Assembly: GCA_005223045.1 (NCBI GenBank)
Contig: NJBM01000012.1
Coordinates: 124,001-188,000 of the forward strand
Reading direction: 5' to 3'
DNA: 64,000 bases
From: Planctomycetes bacterium B3_Pla
Lineage (GTDB): Bacteria > Planctomycetota > Phycisphaerae > Sedimentisphaerales > Anaerobacaceae
The position numbers and the translations under genes were made by a program. Position 1 is the stretch's first letter. Every line of letters begins with the position of its first letter. Below the pieces are notes generated by a model. The model was not told the origin of the DNA and did no database searches. It was given only the letters and a program-made list of their open reading frames with translations. This document shows positions 17,228 to 25,806 of this stretch, in pieces.

Positions 17228-18997
17228 ATGAGAACCAGAAATTTTGTATCAGCAGTCGTCGCTTTGTCGCTTCTAAGTTGTACTGCCTTTGCAGACAGAC
17301 AATTAGAAAGGTCTGAGATTTTGAAAATTTTTAAGACTCTGACAAACCGGCCGCAAAAAACGTGGATTTCCGCCGGTACGATTGAGGCGACGCACGAAGA
17401 GTACAGAACGGCAAAAAGAACGGGCGCAGATCAGACCAATGAAGGGATTCAAAAACGTCAGGTCAACGCGAGCAAACGGGAATTAACCAGTGATCTTAAG
17501 AAAAACAAGCGTGATGTGATGCCGGCAAACGTTCGCGGCAGATTGTCCAACGAATACACGATGAATTCAGATGTCGTAGTCAGATATGATGGGAACAGAT
17601 TCTATTGGGAAATCAATGCCAACTCTCGCACCGACTCTGTAAAGCCGAACGCGGACCTGGGAAGCGACCAGTTCGATCCGGCCCGAAACGCCAGGCGTAT
17701 ATTCGTCTGGGACGGGCAAAAGTACACTATCTACTCGCGCTCCGGCCATCGTGCAATTGTTGACGCCACAGGTTCCTTACCACACGTTGTCAATGGCCCG
17801 TTAACCGCCGGGCTTATTCGCTGGGGATATGGTCATTACACGTACAAGAATCTTTCGGCCTCCGAATCCTCCGCAACCGAGAAACATATCGACGGTCAAG
17901 CTCAGGTACATCTGACGCTCAACAGATCGGATGGCTCGGAAATTTCCTGTGTGCTCGACGCCGAAAGAAATCTCGCCGTGATCTCCCATCGTGTAGAAGG
18001 GCCTGAAAAGACTACCTTCAAACAATACGGCAACTACCGGGTAGTCTCGGGTAAGTTAGTTCCCACTATAGTTGTGATAGAACAACGCGATGCCGGGACA
18101 AACAGACTCTTAGCCAGCGACTTCTGGCATTTCAAGTCAATAAGCGTCAACACTCCCGCCATCGGGGATTTCAGCATTGAGTATGACACCGATGACGTCA
18201 TAGAGTATAAGTCCCCCATTACCAAAAAAGCTGCGGTGTACCGCTACTCGCCTATGATTGATGCCGAGATTCTCCTGGCGGAGAGATTGGCATTCGCAGC
18301 GTCCGAGGGTATGCAGGAGCAGAACTGTGCGACGGCAGCGCTAAAATACACTGCTTCGCAATTCGGTAAAGATATTCCAGACGACCAGCTTGCTCAGCTC
18401 GTCAAAGGACCGAACGGAGCTACAAGTCTTCGTGTGATGAAGGAGTTCGTCCGGCGACAGGGTCTCCATTGCCGGGCGGTCAAGACCGACATTGAGACTC
18501 TTAAGGGCCTGAGCGACTGCGAGGTAATTCTGCATATCCCGAAGAAGAACCATTTCGTAACGCTCGGCGATATTGACAGCGCGTACGTGTGGAGCATAGA
18601 TCTGACAAACGGCAGATTCTGCTATCGCACCGATGCCGGCCTCTTCGGCATGGATTGGAGCGAAGGCACCGCCCTGTTGGTTTCCGACAGTCCCATCACG
18701 GACAAACTGAACGACATCGACGATGGCAGGCTTCGGACAATAGTCGGGGCGGCAGGCTATACGTGCACCGACCTCCTGCAGGAAGACGAGTATTTCAGTT
18801 GCACCTCAGGCCGTTGGTGCCCAGGTTCGTACGAGTATTGGCCCGAAAGATGGGGTTGCGAGGAGGCTGAAAGCGGCTTCTGCATAGGTTCCTCGATGCT
18901 CTGGCTTGCAGAATGTGCCTGCATACTCGACCCGGATGACTTTGATTGCGATGTTGACGGGGACTGGAGCTTTTACTTTATGCAGGCATGTTATTAG
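17228..18997 (+). CDS. Exported protein with C39-like cysteine peptidase domain and Cys-rich tail
   Basis: 589 residues. Residues 1-22 are a signal peptide. Residues 25-350 are of unknown beta-rich type ('RIFVWDGQKYTIYSRSG'). Residues about 360-490 look like a C39-type papain-fold peptidase: catalytic C367 in 'QEQNCATAAL', 'GPNGATSLRVMKEFVRRQGL', H442 in 'KKNHFVTLG' and D458 in 'WSIDL'. The last 90 residues (about 500-589) contain about ten cysteines in a Trp/Tyr-rich context. C39 peptidases normally trim double-glycine leaders at ABC exporters; here the enzyme is itself secreted and has no ABC domain. A strong terminator lies 29 bases downstream, so it forms a single-gene unit. Role unknown; the tail could be a released peptide or a substrate-binding module. 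Confidence 0.75.
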   Translation: MRTRNFVSAVVALSLLSCTAFADRQLERSEILKIFKTLTNRPQKTWISAGTIEATHEEYRTAKRTGADQTNEGIQKRQVNASKRELTSDLKKNKRDVMPANVRGRLSNEYTMNSDVVVRYDGNRFYWEINANSRTDSVKPNADLGSDQFDPARNARRIFVWDGQKYTIYSRSGHRAIVDATGSLPHVVNGPLTAGLIRWGYGHYTYKNLSASESSATEKHIDGQAQVHLTLNRSDGSEISCVLDAERNLAVISHRVEGPEKTTFKQYGNYRVVSGKLVPTIVVIEQRDAGTNRLLASDFWHFKSISVNTPAIGDFSIEYDTDDVIEYKSPITKKAAVYRYSPMIDAEILLAERLAFAASEGMQEQNCATAALKYTASQFGKDIPDDQLAQLVKGPNGATSLRVMKEFVRRQGLHCRAVKTDIETLKGLSDCEVILHIPKKNHFVTLGDIDSAYVWSIDLTNGRFCYRTDAGLFGMDWSEGTALLVSDSPITDKLNDIDDGRLRTIVGAAGYTCTDLLQEDEYFSCTSGRWCPGSYEYWPERWGCEEAESGFCIGSSMLWLAECACILDPDDFDCDVDGDWSFYFMQACY

Positions 18998-19025
18998 CGA
19001 AATCGTCCGAACGATAAGGCAAAGG

Positions 19026-19056
19026 CAGGTGGGAGTTCCTCCCACCTGTCTTTTTT
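19026..19056 (+). terminator. Rho-independent terminator
   Basis: A perfect 10-bp stem, CAGGTGGGAG / CTCCCACCTG, with a TTC loop, followed by C and six T. It lies 29 bases after the C39-like gene. Confidence 0.9.
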
Positions 19057-19200
19057 AATGCCCGACTGTTAGGAGTTTTGAATTGAAACATGGTCCAAAA
19101 AATGGTATTATGATGCTGTTGGATTTTGTCAGGGCCTTTTTCCTGACTATCTCTTCGTCTTGCAGGATATGTTTCCTGCATCTTTGCGGGAGGTCGTGTT

Positions 19201-19932
19201 ATCGAAAGGTTAATTGTATTAGCTTTATTTCTTTGCGTCGGCTCAATTGCAATCGGGGATGTCTCGACTACGGTTTACTTAGCTGACGGCAACACGCCTA
19301 TAGAGTTGGCCGATCCCAACGTCCCTTTCATTTATCGAGATATCATGGTCGGCACGAAGCTGACGATAATCGTCAGTTCGGACGCCAACGAGGGTTGGGC
19401 CGGCAGACTGGAGATCGACGGGACGGACAGGGATTACGGCGCTATTTCGGCCAGGGATTACAACGATGTCACTCGTGATTGGGAGGGCTCGCATTTAGAA
19501 GCGGCCGGCACCTCGGCCAAGGTCACTTATGATGCCGATTCTTTGAAAACCTCTGTTGGCCTGGTGAGTGACAGCACTGGCGTACCGGGCGATTGGTTTG
19601 TTGTTGATTATACCGCAACAAACGTGGGCAACTGCCACGTGGGCTTCTACGAGGACTTTTTGCGAGGGAGCGATGACCGCAACCCTTTCGATCCGTCGCC
19701 TGGTCCGGTTGTCCTTATCCACGAACTTGTGTTTTCGCACGTTCCAACCCGCGACTTCACCGGGGATGCGAATGTCAACTTTGCCGACTTTGCCGTACTT
19801 GCCTCATTCCAGGGAGTGACAAACTGCGCCGATCTGAACCAGTGCGAAGGAACCGATCTTGACGCCGACGGCGACGTTGACAGCGATGATATGATGCTTT
19901 TTGCCGACTACTGGCTCGAGAAAACGGAATGA
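19201..19932 (+). CDS. Exported protein with dockerin-like C-terminal repeat (non-standard start)
   Basis: The reading frame holds a hydrophobic leader at its start ('IERLIVLALFLCVGSIAIGD') and continues to 19932. In this frame no ATG, GTG or TTG lies upstream back to the stop at 19144-19146. The sequence GGGAGG (19188-19193) sits 7 bases before ATC at 19201, so an ATC start or an upstream frameshift must be assumed; a TTG at 19306 would delete the leader. The C-terminus carries two EF-hand-like dockerin-type motifs ('GDANVNFADFAVLAS', 'DLDADGDVDSDDMMLFADYWL'), frequent in planctomycete exoproteins, where they bind calcium and mediate surface attachment. The first 150 residues are a beta-rich domain of unknown function. 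The prepilin gene follows after 83 bases. Confidence 0.65.
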   Translation: MERLIVLALFLCVGSIAIGDVSTTVYLADGNTPIELADPNVPFIYRDIMVGTKLTIIVSSDANEGWAGRLEIDGTDRDYGAISARDYNDVTRDWEGSHLEAAGTSAKVTYDADSLKTSVGLVSDSTGVPGDWFVVDYTATNVGNCHVGFYEDFLRGSDDRNPFDPSPGPVVLIHELVFSHVPTRDFTGDANVNFADFAVLASFQGVTNCADLNQCEGTDLDADGDVDSDDMMLFADYWLEKTE

Positions 19933-20015
19933 CCGCGCGCCGTGAAAAAGCAGCCTGCACGAATCGCCGTTGTTTGGTTTGACTCGTCTCTGGAATACTC
20001 ATACAATGGGCCATT

Positions 20016-20819
20016 ATGAAACGCGCCGGCTTCACACTCATCGAATTGCTTATTGTGATTGCCGTGATTGCTCTTCTTGTGGCCCTGACGACCACGGCAT
20101 TGCGAATGGCCAAAGCGCAGACCAAAGCAGTTGTGTGCCGCTCAAATGTCAGACAGTTGACATTTGGCCTGCTCATGCACGCTGAAGTAAACGGAACGTT
20201 CCCACATGGTTTCAGGCCTACATATACAGGCCCGGGTGATTCTTTGGGAAGTGCTGAAATAGACCAGTTAGGATGGTGGTGGCTCAACGACATTAAGAAC
20301 TTTGCCGCGAAATCCGACAGTGAAGAGCGTGTATTTTACTGTCCCTCCAAGAAATTAGACAGCCTTAATCGACAGCAGAACATTCTCTGGGGCAATTACG
20401 GTGTGAACCGGTCAATATGCAGGACTTTTCCACCTTCGAGAATCCCCAACAAGATGGAATTTACCGGAACGCCTTTGAGCCCTGGAAGCATACCGCATCC
20501 CGGCCAGACGTTACTTGTTGTTGACAGCGGCTATAGTTTAGTCAACTGGTGGTACGTTACGGATGTTCCGCCCCGGCCTCTCGGCAGCGCCGCCGAAGAT
20601 TTAGGCTATGTCCCGGGCCTCGATATTAACGCAGGAAGGAACCTGTTGCCCGGACAGCAATCGGACGCCATAAATGGCCGCCATCCGAATAAGACTGTCA
20701 ACGTCGGATTTGCCGATGGGCAGGTCAGCCCCAAAAAGGTCCAGGACTTGTTTGTGGAGTATGTTGAGAATACAGAGGACGAATACAAAAACAGGACCCC
20801 CCTTTGGACGCCGAAGTAA
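20016..20819 (+). CDS. Type II secretion / type IV-type pseudopilin
   Basis: 267 residues beginning 'MKRAGFTLIELLIVIAVIALLVAL', the type IV prepilin signature: cleavage after G5 with a conserved E10. A long C-terminal domain follows with 'CRSNVRQLTFGLLMHAEVNGTFP', and the end has 'NVGFADGQVSPKK', the segment planctomycete prepilin-like (DUF1559-like) proteins carry near their C-terminus. It would be processed by a prepilin peptidase and anchored in the inner membrane or assembled into a pseudopilus. These genomes often have many such paralogues. It converges with the anti-sigma gene with a 6-base gap. Confidence 0.85.
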   Translation: MKRAGFTLIELLIVIAVIALLVALTTTALRMAKAQTKAVVCRSNVRQLTFGLLMHAEVNGTFPHGFRPTYTGPGDSLGSAEIDQLGWWWLNDIKNFAAKSDSEERVFYCPSKKLDSLNRQQNILWGNYGVNRSICRTFPPSRIPNKMEFTGTPLSPGSIPHPGQTLLVVDSGYSLVNWWYVTDVPPRPLGSAAEDLGYVPGLDINAGRNLLPGQQSDAINGRHPNKTVNVGFADGQVSPKKVQDLFVEYVENTEDEYKNRTPLWTPK

Positions 20820-20825
20820 GTCTGG

Positions 20826-22514
20826 CTAAAGAGAGGCTTCTTTAACAGCAGCCTCTACTTCCAGGTCGTTCAAATATTCGACTACCAACTCATTCTCCAA
20901 GATGGGCTCCGTATCCGTGGGGGATTTCTTATAGAACTGGGCTTTCCGGGGGAGATTGGACCCGGGATCAACAAAAACACGCCATTTCTTAAGTTTCGCC
21001 TGACCACGGCTGCCTCTTTCAGTCCATGTCAAGTCGTACACCTCAGAGTCTTGGGTGTCGGACTGTAAAGTGTCATCAGCCACCCTGTTCCATATCGCAT
21101 CCGGAGGGACCTCGGACATGTTATCGAACGGCACGATACCCAAAGGACTGTTTATTCTTCTTCTCGCAGCCGCGGCGCCGGCTTCAGTGAACGGAACCGC
21201 TTCGGGCGCGACGTTACGGGAACTCTTGACCTTCTTAGGGCCGGCACGGAAATCCCAGAGAGTCAGCTCTTGTCCGACTTTCGACATATATATGCCCAGC
21301 GAACTTGACGCCCATTCTTCTGTCTTAGGTTCTGTTCCGCCGGGATCAAATATCGAGACGTGAATATTCCCGGCTATCCCGATGGCCCTGTAAATCTGGT
21401 TCAGGTCTATGGCTTTTGCCGCCGGCGTGCCGAAGAAGAACGCAAAACCTATCAGAATCACCGCAGCGGCGGCAATTGCCGGCTTGAGATACCGCTGAAG
21501 ATTAACGACCGAGACTTTCTGTTTCGGCTCCGGCGAAACAGCCTCGGGCGCAGCTTCGGTAACGCGGGTATCTACAGGGTCCTCCTGCTCGAACACCTGC
21601 ACATCGACCGGCCAATCGGCATACATCCGGCCGGATTGACGCCCTGCGCCATGGCCGGTTTGCCCCCGGAACGTAAAGCGGGTGGCAACTCCTGAATCGG
21701 GGCGTTCGGCAATAGAATAGACGGCGGCGTGCAACTGCTGAATCTTAGCCAAACACGTCGGGCAACTGCGCAGATGCAAGGCGACGGACTCGCGGAATTC
21801 AATATCCCGGTCCCCAGCCGGATCGATGCCGTAGGGGAAACAATGCTCAAAAATGTCGGCTTCCGATACCTCTTTGCAGGAGAGTTCTTTTTGAGCTGCA
21901 TGGCCCGGCGTCAATTCACTGCGAGCCGACTCCCGATACTGATACAGAAGTTCTCTGCAATCGGGGCATGTGCACAGGTGTTCCAGAACTTCAGCGTCGG
22001 TTCCGCCAAAGACCATCCCCGCAACGGCCGGAATAGCAGCCTGGGCTTGTGAGCAGCCGTCGGCGGGCTTCTCTGCTATAAACTGACCGAGGCGGCATAG
22101 TTGCGTATGAGTGAAACCCAGATTCCTGAAGGTTGACAGCTCCTCGGAACAGGCCCGGCAGTTGTCGAGATGTACGGTCACGGGCGTTGGAATACTTATC
22201 TGCAACATCGGATCGGCGAGACTTGGGAGAAACGGCTTGACAGTCCTGCATGTGACCGACTTGCCGATCCAGGCAAAGTGAAGGCTCAGCAGTTCGCTTA
22301 TAACCAAATCCTTTTGACTTTGTGCTGCGTTGCCCGTGCCGGCTAACAAGGCCCCCAGCCGGCCGATGTCGGCTTTACAGCGCCGGCAGGAATCAACGTG
22401 CCGGATAACACTCTCAGGAACGTCTTCCTCGACTCCCTTGTCGAGCAGATCGAAGTAATATTGCCGGGCAGACGCACAATTTGACCGGGAATTATAAGAA
22501 ATCATTTTGATCAC
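20826..22514 (-). CDS. Anti-sigma factor with four zf-HC2-like zinc motifs and one membrane span
   Basis: 562 residues. Four H-x3-C-x2-C units are visible: H39/C43/C46, H115/C119/C122, H179/C183/C186 (approximately) and H247/C251/C254. Single-domain anti-sigma factors normally have one such unit (ZAS domain). A transmembrane helix lies at about 345-362 ('AIAAAAVILIGFAFFFG'). The last 190 residues form an exported domain of unknown, LolA-like appearance. The gene starts inside the end of the ECF sigma gene (23-base overlap), so the two are co-translated and it should sequester that sigma factor at the membrane. The extra zinc modules are unusual and could bind more than one partner. Confidence 0.8.
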   Translation of the reverse strand: MIKMISYNSRSNCASARQYYFDLLDKGVEEDVPESVIRHVDSCRRCKADIGRLGALLAGTGNAAQSQKDLVISELLSLHFAWIGKSVTCRTVKPFLPSLADPMLQISIPTPVTVHLDNCRACSEELSTFRNLGFTHTQLCRLGQFIAEKPADGCSQAQAAIPAVAGMVFGGTDAEVLEHLCTCPDCRELLYQYRESARSELTPGHAAQKELSCKEVSEADIFEHCFPYGIDPAGDRDIEFRESVALHLRSCPTCLAKIQQLHAAVYSIAERPDSGVATRFTFRGQTGHGAGRQSGRMYADWPVDVQVFEQEDPVDTRVTEAAPEAVSPEPKQKVSVVNLQRYLKPAIAAAAVILIGFAFFFGTPAAKAIDLNQIYRAIGIAGNIHVSIFDPGGTEPKTEEWASSSLGIYMSKVGQELTLWDFRAGPKKVKSSRNVAPEAVPFTEAGAAAARRRINSPLGIVPFDNMSEVPPDAIWNRVADDTLQSDTQDSEVYDLTWTERGSRGQAKLKKWRVFVDPGSNLPRKAQFYKKSPTDTEPILENELVVEYLNDLEVEAAVKEASL

Positions 22515-23034
22515 CTTGATTTTTCTGGATAGATTGGCGTATTCTCTTGAGTCCTGTGCAAAGATATCGAGAAAAAGTCCTCTTGGCCACGTTCATCTCT
22601 CTTGCCCCATTGCCGGCATCGTAGTCTCGAACGCACGTGTCGGCGACAGCTTCAGCCTCACGGCCCGGCAGTTGCCGTCTGATTGACTGGAGCATTTTTT
22701 TTGTCTCTTCAAGCTGGATAGCGTCTTTCTCAGGACCCTCTTGCGTCTTTTGGCGATCAATGCGTTCGCCGTATCCGCGAATATGGTCTCGGTAGATTTT
22801 TGTTCTGCGAGCGGCATCAATAACGTCATTCGCGATGACCCTATAGAGATAAGATTCAACCCGCTGGACGTCCGCCGGAACGGGCCTTGAGACAACAGAC
22901 AGGAATAAATCCTGGAAAATGTCGTCCGCCACCGACTCCTCCCTGACGTTGAGAGAAATCATAGCGCGGATTTCCTCGCCGTAAGTGGCAAAAACATTTG
23001 CAGCCTGTCTCACTCTTTGCTCGGTATCGATCAT
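22492..23034 (-). CDS. ECF-type RNA polymerase sigma factor
   Basis: 180 residues, typical of ECF sigma factors. Region 2 is visible as 'DIFQDLFLSVVSRP' with 'VESYLYRVIANDVIDAAR' (-10 recognition), and region 4 near the C-terminus as 'RQLPGREAEAVAD' with 'EMNVAKRTFSRYLCTGLKRIRQS' (-35 recognition helix). The partner anti-sigma gene overlaps its end. The 450 bases upstream contain two identical palindromes, which may control this gene or the divergent gene at 23487. Confidence 0.85.
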   Translation of the reverse strand: MIDTEQRVRQAANVFATYGEEIRAMISLNVREESVADDIFQDLFLSVVSRPVPADVQRVESYLYRVIANDVIDAARRTKIYRDHIRGYGERIDRQKTQEGPEKDAIQLEETKKMLQSIRRQLPGREAEAVADTCVRDYDAGNGAREMNVAKRTFSRYLCTGLKRIRQSIQKNQGDQNDFL

Positions 23035-23196
23035 TTGCGTATCTCGTGAAGCGTGAAGCGTATCTCGTTAATCGCTTCATGCTTCATCCCGATAGACGGC
23101 ATCGGGAGATGTCTCGTCCTTCGTCTCTCGTTGTCCGGGCGTTAATTATAAATGAGATTTAGAGTTGAAGTCAAGCATAAAAACACAGAAAAGTTG

Positions 23197-23218
23197 CCCA
23201 GCCCAGCGCTGGGCTGGG
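23197..23218. repeat. 22-bp perfect palindrome, copy 1
   Basis: CCCAGCCCAGC followed by its reverse complement GCTGGGCTGGG. An identical copy lies 105 bases to the right. Neighbouring bases (a preceding A/T-rich run and a trailing GGAA) are partly shared too. Candidate operator or hairpin between the divergent ECF sigma and propeller genes. Confidence 0.8.
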
Positions 23219-23301
23219 GAATTTTCGCCTGGAACGAATGCAAGTCTTTTCTATTGCCGGACTTAACCCCGATCGACTCACATCGGGCTTTAGTAAAATT
23301 A

Positions 23302-23323
23302 CCCAGCCCAGCGCTGGGCTGGG
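23302..23323. repeat. 22-bp perfect palindrome, copy 2
   Basis: Identical to 23197-23218. It lies 71 bases upstream of the -35 box of the promoter at 23395-23423. Confidence 0.8.
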
Positions 23324-23394
23324 GAAAGCGGGTATCAGGATTCGCAATCCATAGGGGATGCTCCCACTTGGGACGCCTTACGGTGCTTACGGTA

Positions 23395-23423
23395 TTGCAC
23401 AATACCATCCCTGACAGTACAAT
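23395..23423 (+). promoter_or_regulatory. Sigma70-type promoter for the 23487 gene
   Basis: TTGCAC (23395-23400), a 17-base spacer, and TACAAT (23418-23423). A start near 23430 would give a 57-base leader before the ATG at 23487. The same hexamer pair occurs in every CRISPR repeat of this window. Confidence 0.7.
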
Positions 23424-23486
23424 CGGCTGCAATGGAAAAACCTGCTTGCAGGACAAGAGACGATTGTTTCAAAAAGAGAGGATACG

Positions 23487-24779
23487 ATGAAGATAATGAG
23501 TAAACCGGCGATGACAAGTAAGATCCAACTGTGCAGCCTTGCTCTACTATTATACATATTCTCAGCCTGCGCGGCGCAGGCACAGCAGTGGACCCGGTTC
23601 CGCGGACCAAACGGCCAGGGGATAAGTCAAGCCAAAACGATACCGGTCAAATGGACCGAGCAGGATTACAACTGGAAGGTGAAACTGCCGGCCGGAGGCC
23701 ACGGTTCGCCGGTAATCTGGAAGGACAAGGTGTTCGTAACATGCGAAAAGCCCGAGTCTTCCGGCGGGATACTTCTGGCGCTGAGCGTTTCCGACGGCCT
23801 GGCGCTGTGGCGACGGCAATACAAACTCACTACCTACCGCTTCCATAAAGACAATTGTTATGCTACCTCCACACCTGTTGTGGACGCGGACCATGTTTAC
23901 GTCCTCTGGCAGACGAATAAGGAAACGATCCTGGCCGCCCTGGACCACGCCGGCAAGGAAATATGGACACGAACCTTCTCAGGCGTGCACACTCGATTTG
24001 GAGCCGGCACGTCACCCATGCTTTACGATGATCTCGTTATATTTACACATGAGCATTGGGAAAACGACAAAGGATACGAAAGTACCTGGAAAGCCCTGGA
24101 TAGACAGACAGGCCAGACACGCTGGACGAAAAAACGAAACAACAAGCAAGAATCTTACTCGACACCTTGTGTTTACTCGCCCGACGGCGGTGAACCTCAG
24201 TTGATCTTCACCAGCGAGGCCCATGGAATAACCGGCGTCGATCCTCGTTCCGGAACAACGATATGGGAATTGGAGCCGGTGCTGCCGGCCCGGGTAATAA
24301 GTTCGCCGGTTATTGCAGGCGGTCTGCTGATCGGCACGTGCGGCAAAGGCCCGGCGGGAAAACAGTTGTCGGCAGTCCGCCCCGGCTCAAACGACGGTTC
24401 CCGTCAGCCCTCGCTCGCCTACATAAGCACGGGCAAGTCCGCTCCTTATGTTCCTACTCCCCTGGCGAAAGACGGTTTGCTCTTTACGTTTCACGACAAG
24501 GGAGATGTCTGCTGCCTGCGCATCGACACCGGCGAAGTACTCTGGTGCGAAAAGCCCGGCGGCAAGTTCTACGGCTCGCCAATTTGGGCCAACGGCCTGT
24601 TGTACTGTATCGACAGAACAGGCAACGTTCTTGTGATCAAAGCGTCGAAGGCTTACGAACTGCTGGCGATAAATTCGCTGGGTGAAGGCAGCCAGGCTAC
24701 TCCCGCAATTGCCGGCGGCAGAATGTACCTGCGCACTTATTCACACCTGATCTCGATCGGAGGCAAAAGAGAAAAGTAA
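23487..24779 (+). CDS. Exported PQQ-type (quinoprotein-like) beta-propeller protein
   Basis: 430 residues with a signal peptide (cleavage after about 32, 'ACAAQA'). Blades repeat 'W-x-G..DG' strands: 'WTRFRGPNGQGIS', 'GSPVIWKDKVFVTCE', 'TPVVDADHVYVLWQ', 'KALDRQTGQTRW', 'GSPIWANGLLYCID'. This is the PQQ_2 / WD40-like propeller abundant in planctomycetes, usually without bound PQQ and of unknown function. The ribosome site GAGAGG and the promoter at 23395 support this start. Cell envelope location expected. Confidence 0.88.
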   Translation: MKIMSKPAMTSKIQLCSLALLLYIFSACAAQAQQWTRFRGPNGQGISQAKTIPVKWTEQDYNWKVKLPAGGHGSPVIWKDKVFVTCEKPESSGGILLALSVSDGLALWRRQYKLTTYRFHKDNCYATSTPVVDADHVYVLWQTNKETILAALDHAGKEIWTRTFSGVHTRFGAGTSPMLYDDLVIFTHEHWENDKGYESTWKALDRQTGQTRWTKKRNNKQESYSTPCVYSPDGGEPQLIFTSEAHGITGVDPRSGTTIWELEPVLPARVISSPVIAGGLLIGTCGKGPAGKQLSAVRPGSNDGSRQPSLAYISTGKSAPYVPTPLAKDGLLFTFHDKGDVCCLRIDTGEVLWCEKPGGKFYGSPIWANGLLYCIDRTGNVLVIKASKAYELLAINSLGEGSQATPAIAGGRMYLRTYSHLISIGGKREK

Positions 24780-24890
24780 AAAGGTCAAAGGCAAAAAATA
24801 GCGTATTGCGTATCCCGATGCACGTCTATCGGGATTGCGTATCACGCACGACGCAATACGCACGACGCAATACGATATACGAGAAAGACC
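24780..24890. repeat. CGTATTGCGTAT word-repeat region
   Basis: Repeats of GCGTATTGCGTAT and their reverse complement ACGCAATACG surround a CCCGAT...ATCGGG hairpin (24814-24833). The same word family and hairpin occur at 23088-23106 and 31559-31644. It lies just upstream of the TTG start at 24891. Confidence 0.6.
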
Positions 24891-25712
24891 TTGGACGACA
24901 GATACGCTATCGCAGACAATGGACATGATATATTGAGCCACACTTCAAGGGGCATCAAGATACATGTCCTCACTCTGGATCAGATCCTGGCTACCGATAT
25001 TTGCGGAAGGATACATAACGATTCGAGGATGAAGTATTACAAATTGATTAGGCCTCGAGAGACCAGAGTACGACAGGCAGTCGAGGAAATTGACGGCATG
25101 GCCCGGGATACCGTCTATTCAAGATTGCTGATAATTGACGTGAGGCGCATAACTCTGACCAAGCTTCAATGGGCTTACAATAAAATAGTCGGCTATAATC
25201 GAAGAGACCTGAACAAATTGTGCTATATCATCTTGATAGGCGACGGCCCGGGTAACTTATTTCGCGCGGGCAAGGCGCTGGATGTCTTTGTTCCCCATCT
25301 TGCCATGCACAGGGTGGATTTTCATCCTGCACTGTTCTTCTATGACCCTCTCCTTCATTATGAGCCCGATGAGATTGAACGTTCGGGCATAGATTACGAA
25401 TTCGTGGTCCCGGACAAAATCCCAAGAAGACTTGTCCCGCATTTCAAGAAGGATGAGGATATGAGAGTGGACAGGATAAGACGCTATTTTAGAGCGACAG
25501 GCAAGGATGACCAGGTCCGCAGGAAAAGACTGAAAAGACTGAGAAATCTGTACAAGAAAAGAATCGCAGAGCAATTTCCCAACCACAAGGATCAGACGAG
25601 AGCCTGGCTATCGAAAAAAGGCGTCGGATTAGCAAGCGAAAGATTGCATCTATACCCTCTGTTCTTCGAAGACTGGGTGCACGATCTCATGCAAAAAGCA
25701 GCGGAAGGTTAG
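24891..25712 (+). CDS. Conserved-looking protein of unknown function
   Basis: 273 residues from a TTG start at 24891 with GAGAAAGA before it. No signal peptide or membrane span. The protein is rich in Arg, Lys and Asp; the C-terminal third is a basic helix-rich stretch ('DKIPRRLVPHFKKDEDM', 'RRKRLKRLRNLYKKR'). The middle has 'CYIILIGDGPGNLFRAGKALDVFVPHLA', which could be a nucleotide-binding-like loop, and a short 'HRVDFHPALFFYDP'. No family recognised. Start is uncertain because no ATG precedes residue 47. Confidence 0.6.
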   Translation: MDDRYAIADNGHDILSHTSRGIKIHVLTLDQILATDICGRIHNDSRMKYYKLIRPRETRVRQAVEEIDGMARDTVYSRLLIIDVRRITLTKLQWAYNKIVGYNRRDLNKLCYIILIGDGPGNLFRAGKALDVFVPHLAMHRVDFHPALFFYDPLLHYEPDEIERSGIDYEFVVPDKIPRRLVPHFKKDEDMRVDRIRRYFRATGKDDQVRRKRLKRLRNLYKKRIAEQFPNHKDQTRAWLSKKGVGLASERLHLYPLFFEDWVHDLMQKAAEG

Positions 25713-25806
25713 ATCCATCGTCCCCGTTCTCTTTCTCTTTCTGAACAGGACTCCGTCGAGTACAACAGCGAAAAAACTCTCTGCGTTGTCCCGAGTCGGC
25801 TGGTGG

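Larger units (their letters stand above)
23035..23486. other. Divergent intergenic region with word repeats and palindromes
   Basis: No gene seen. It contains a GCGTGAAGCGT / CTCGTCCTTCG word array at 23040-23125 with a CCCGAT...ATCGGG hairpin (23088-23106), two copies of a 22-bp palindrome, and a promoter for the plus-strand gene. Confidence 0.6.

Noticed and set aside
23142..23456. A 104-codon frame containing the two palindromes with repeated 'PQPSAGLGNF'.
   Set aside because: The repeat comes from the two identical palindromes being read in the same frame; no other coding signature.
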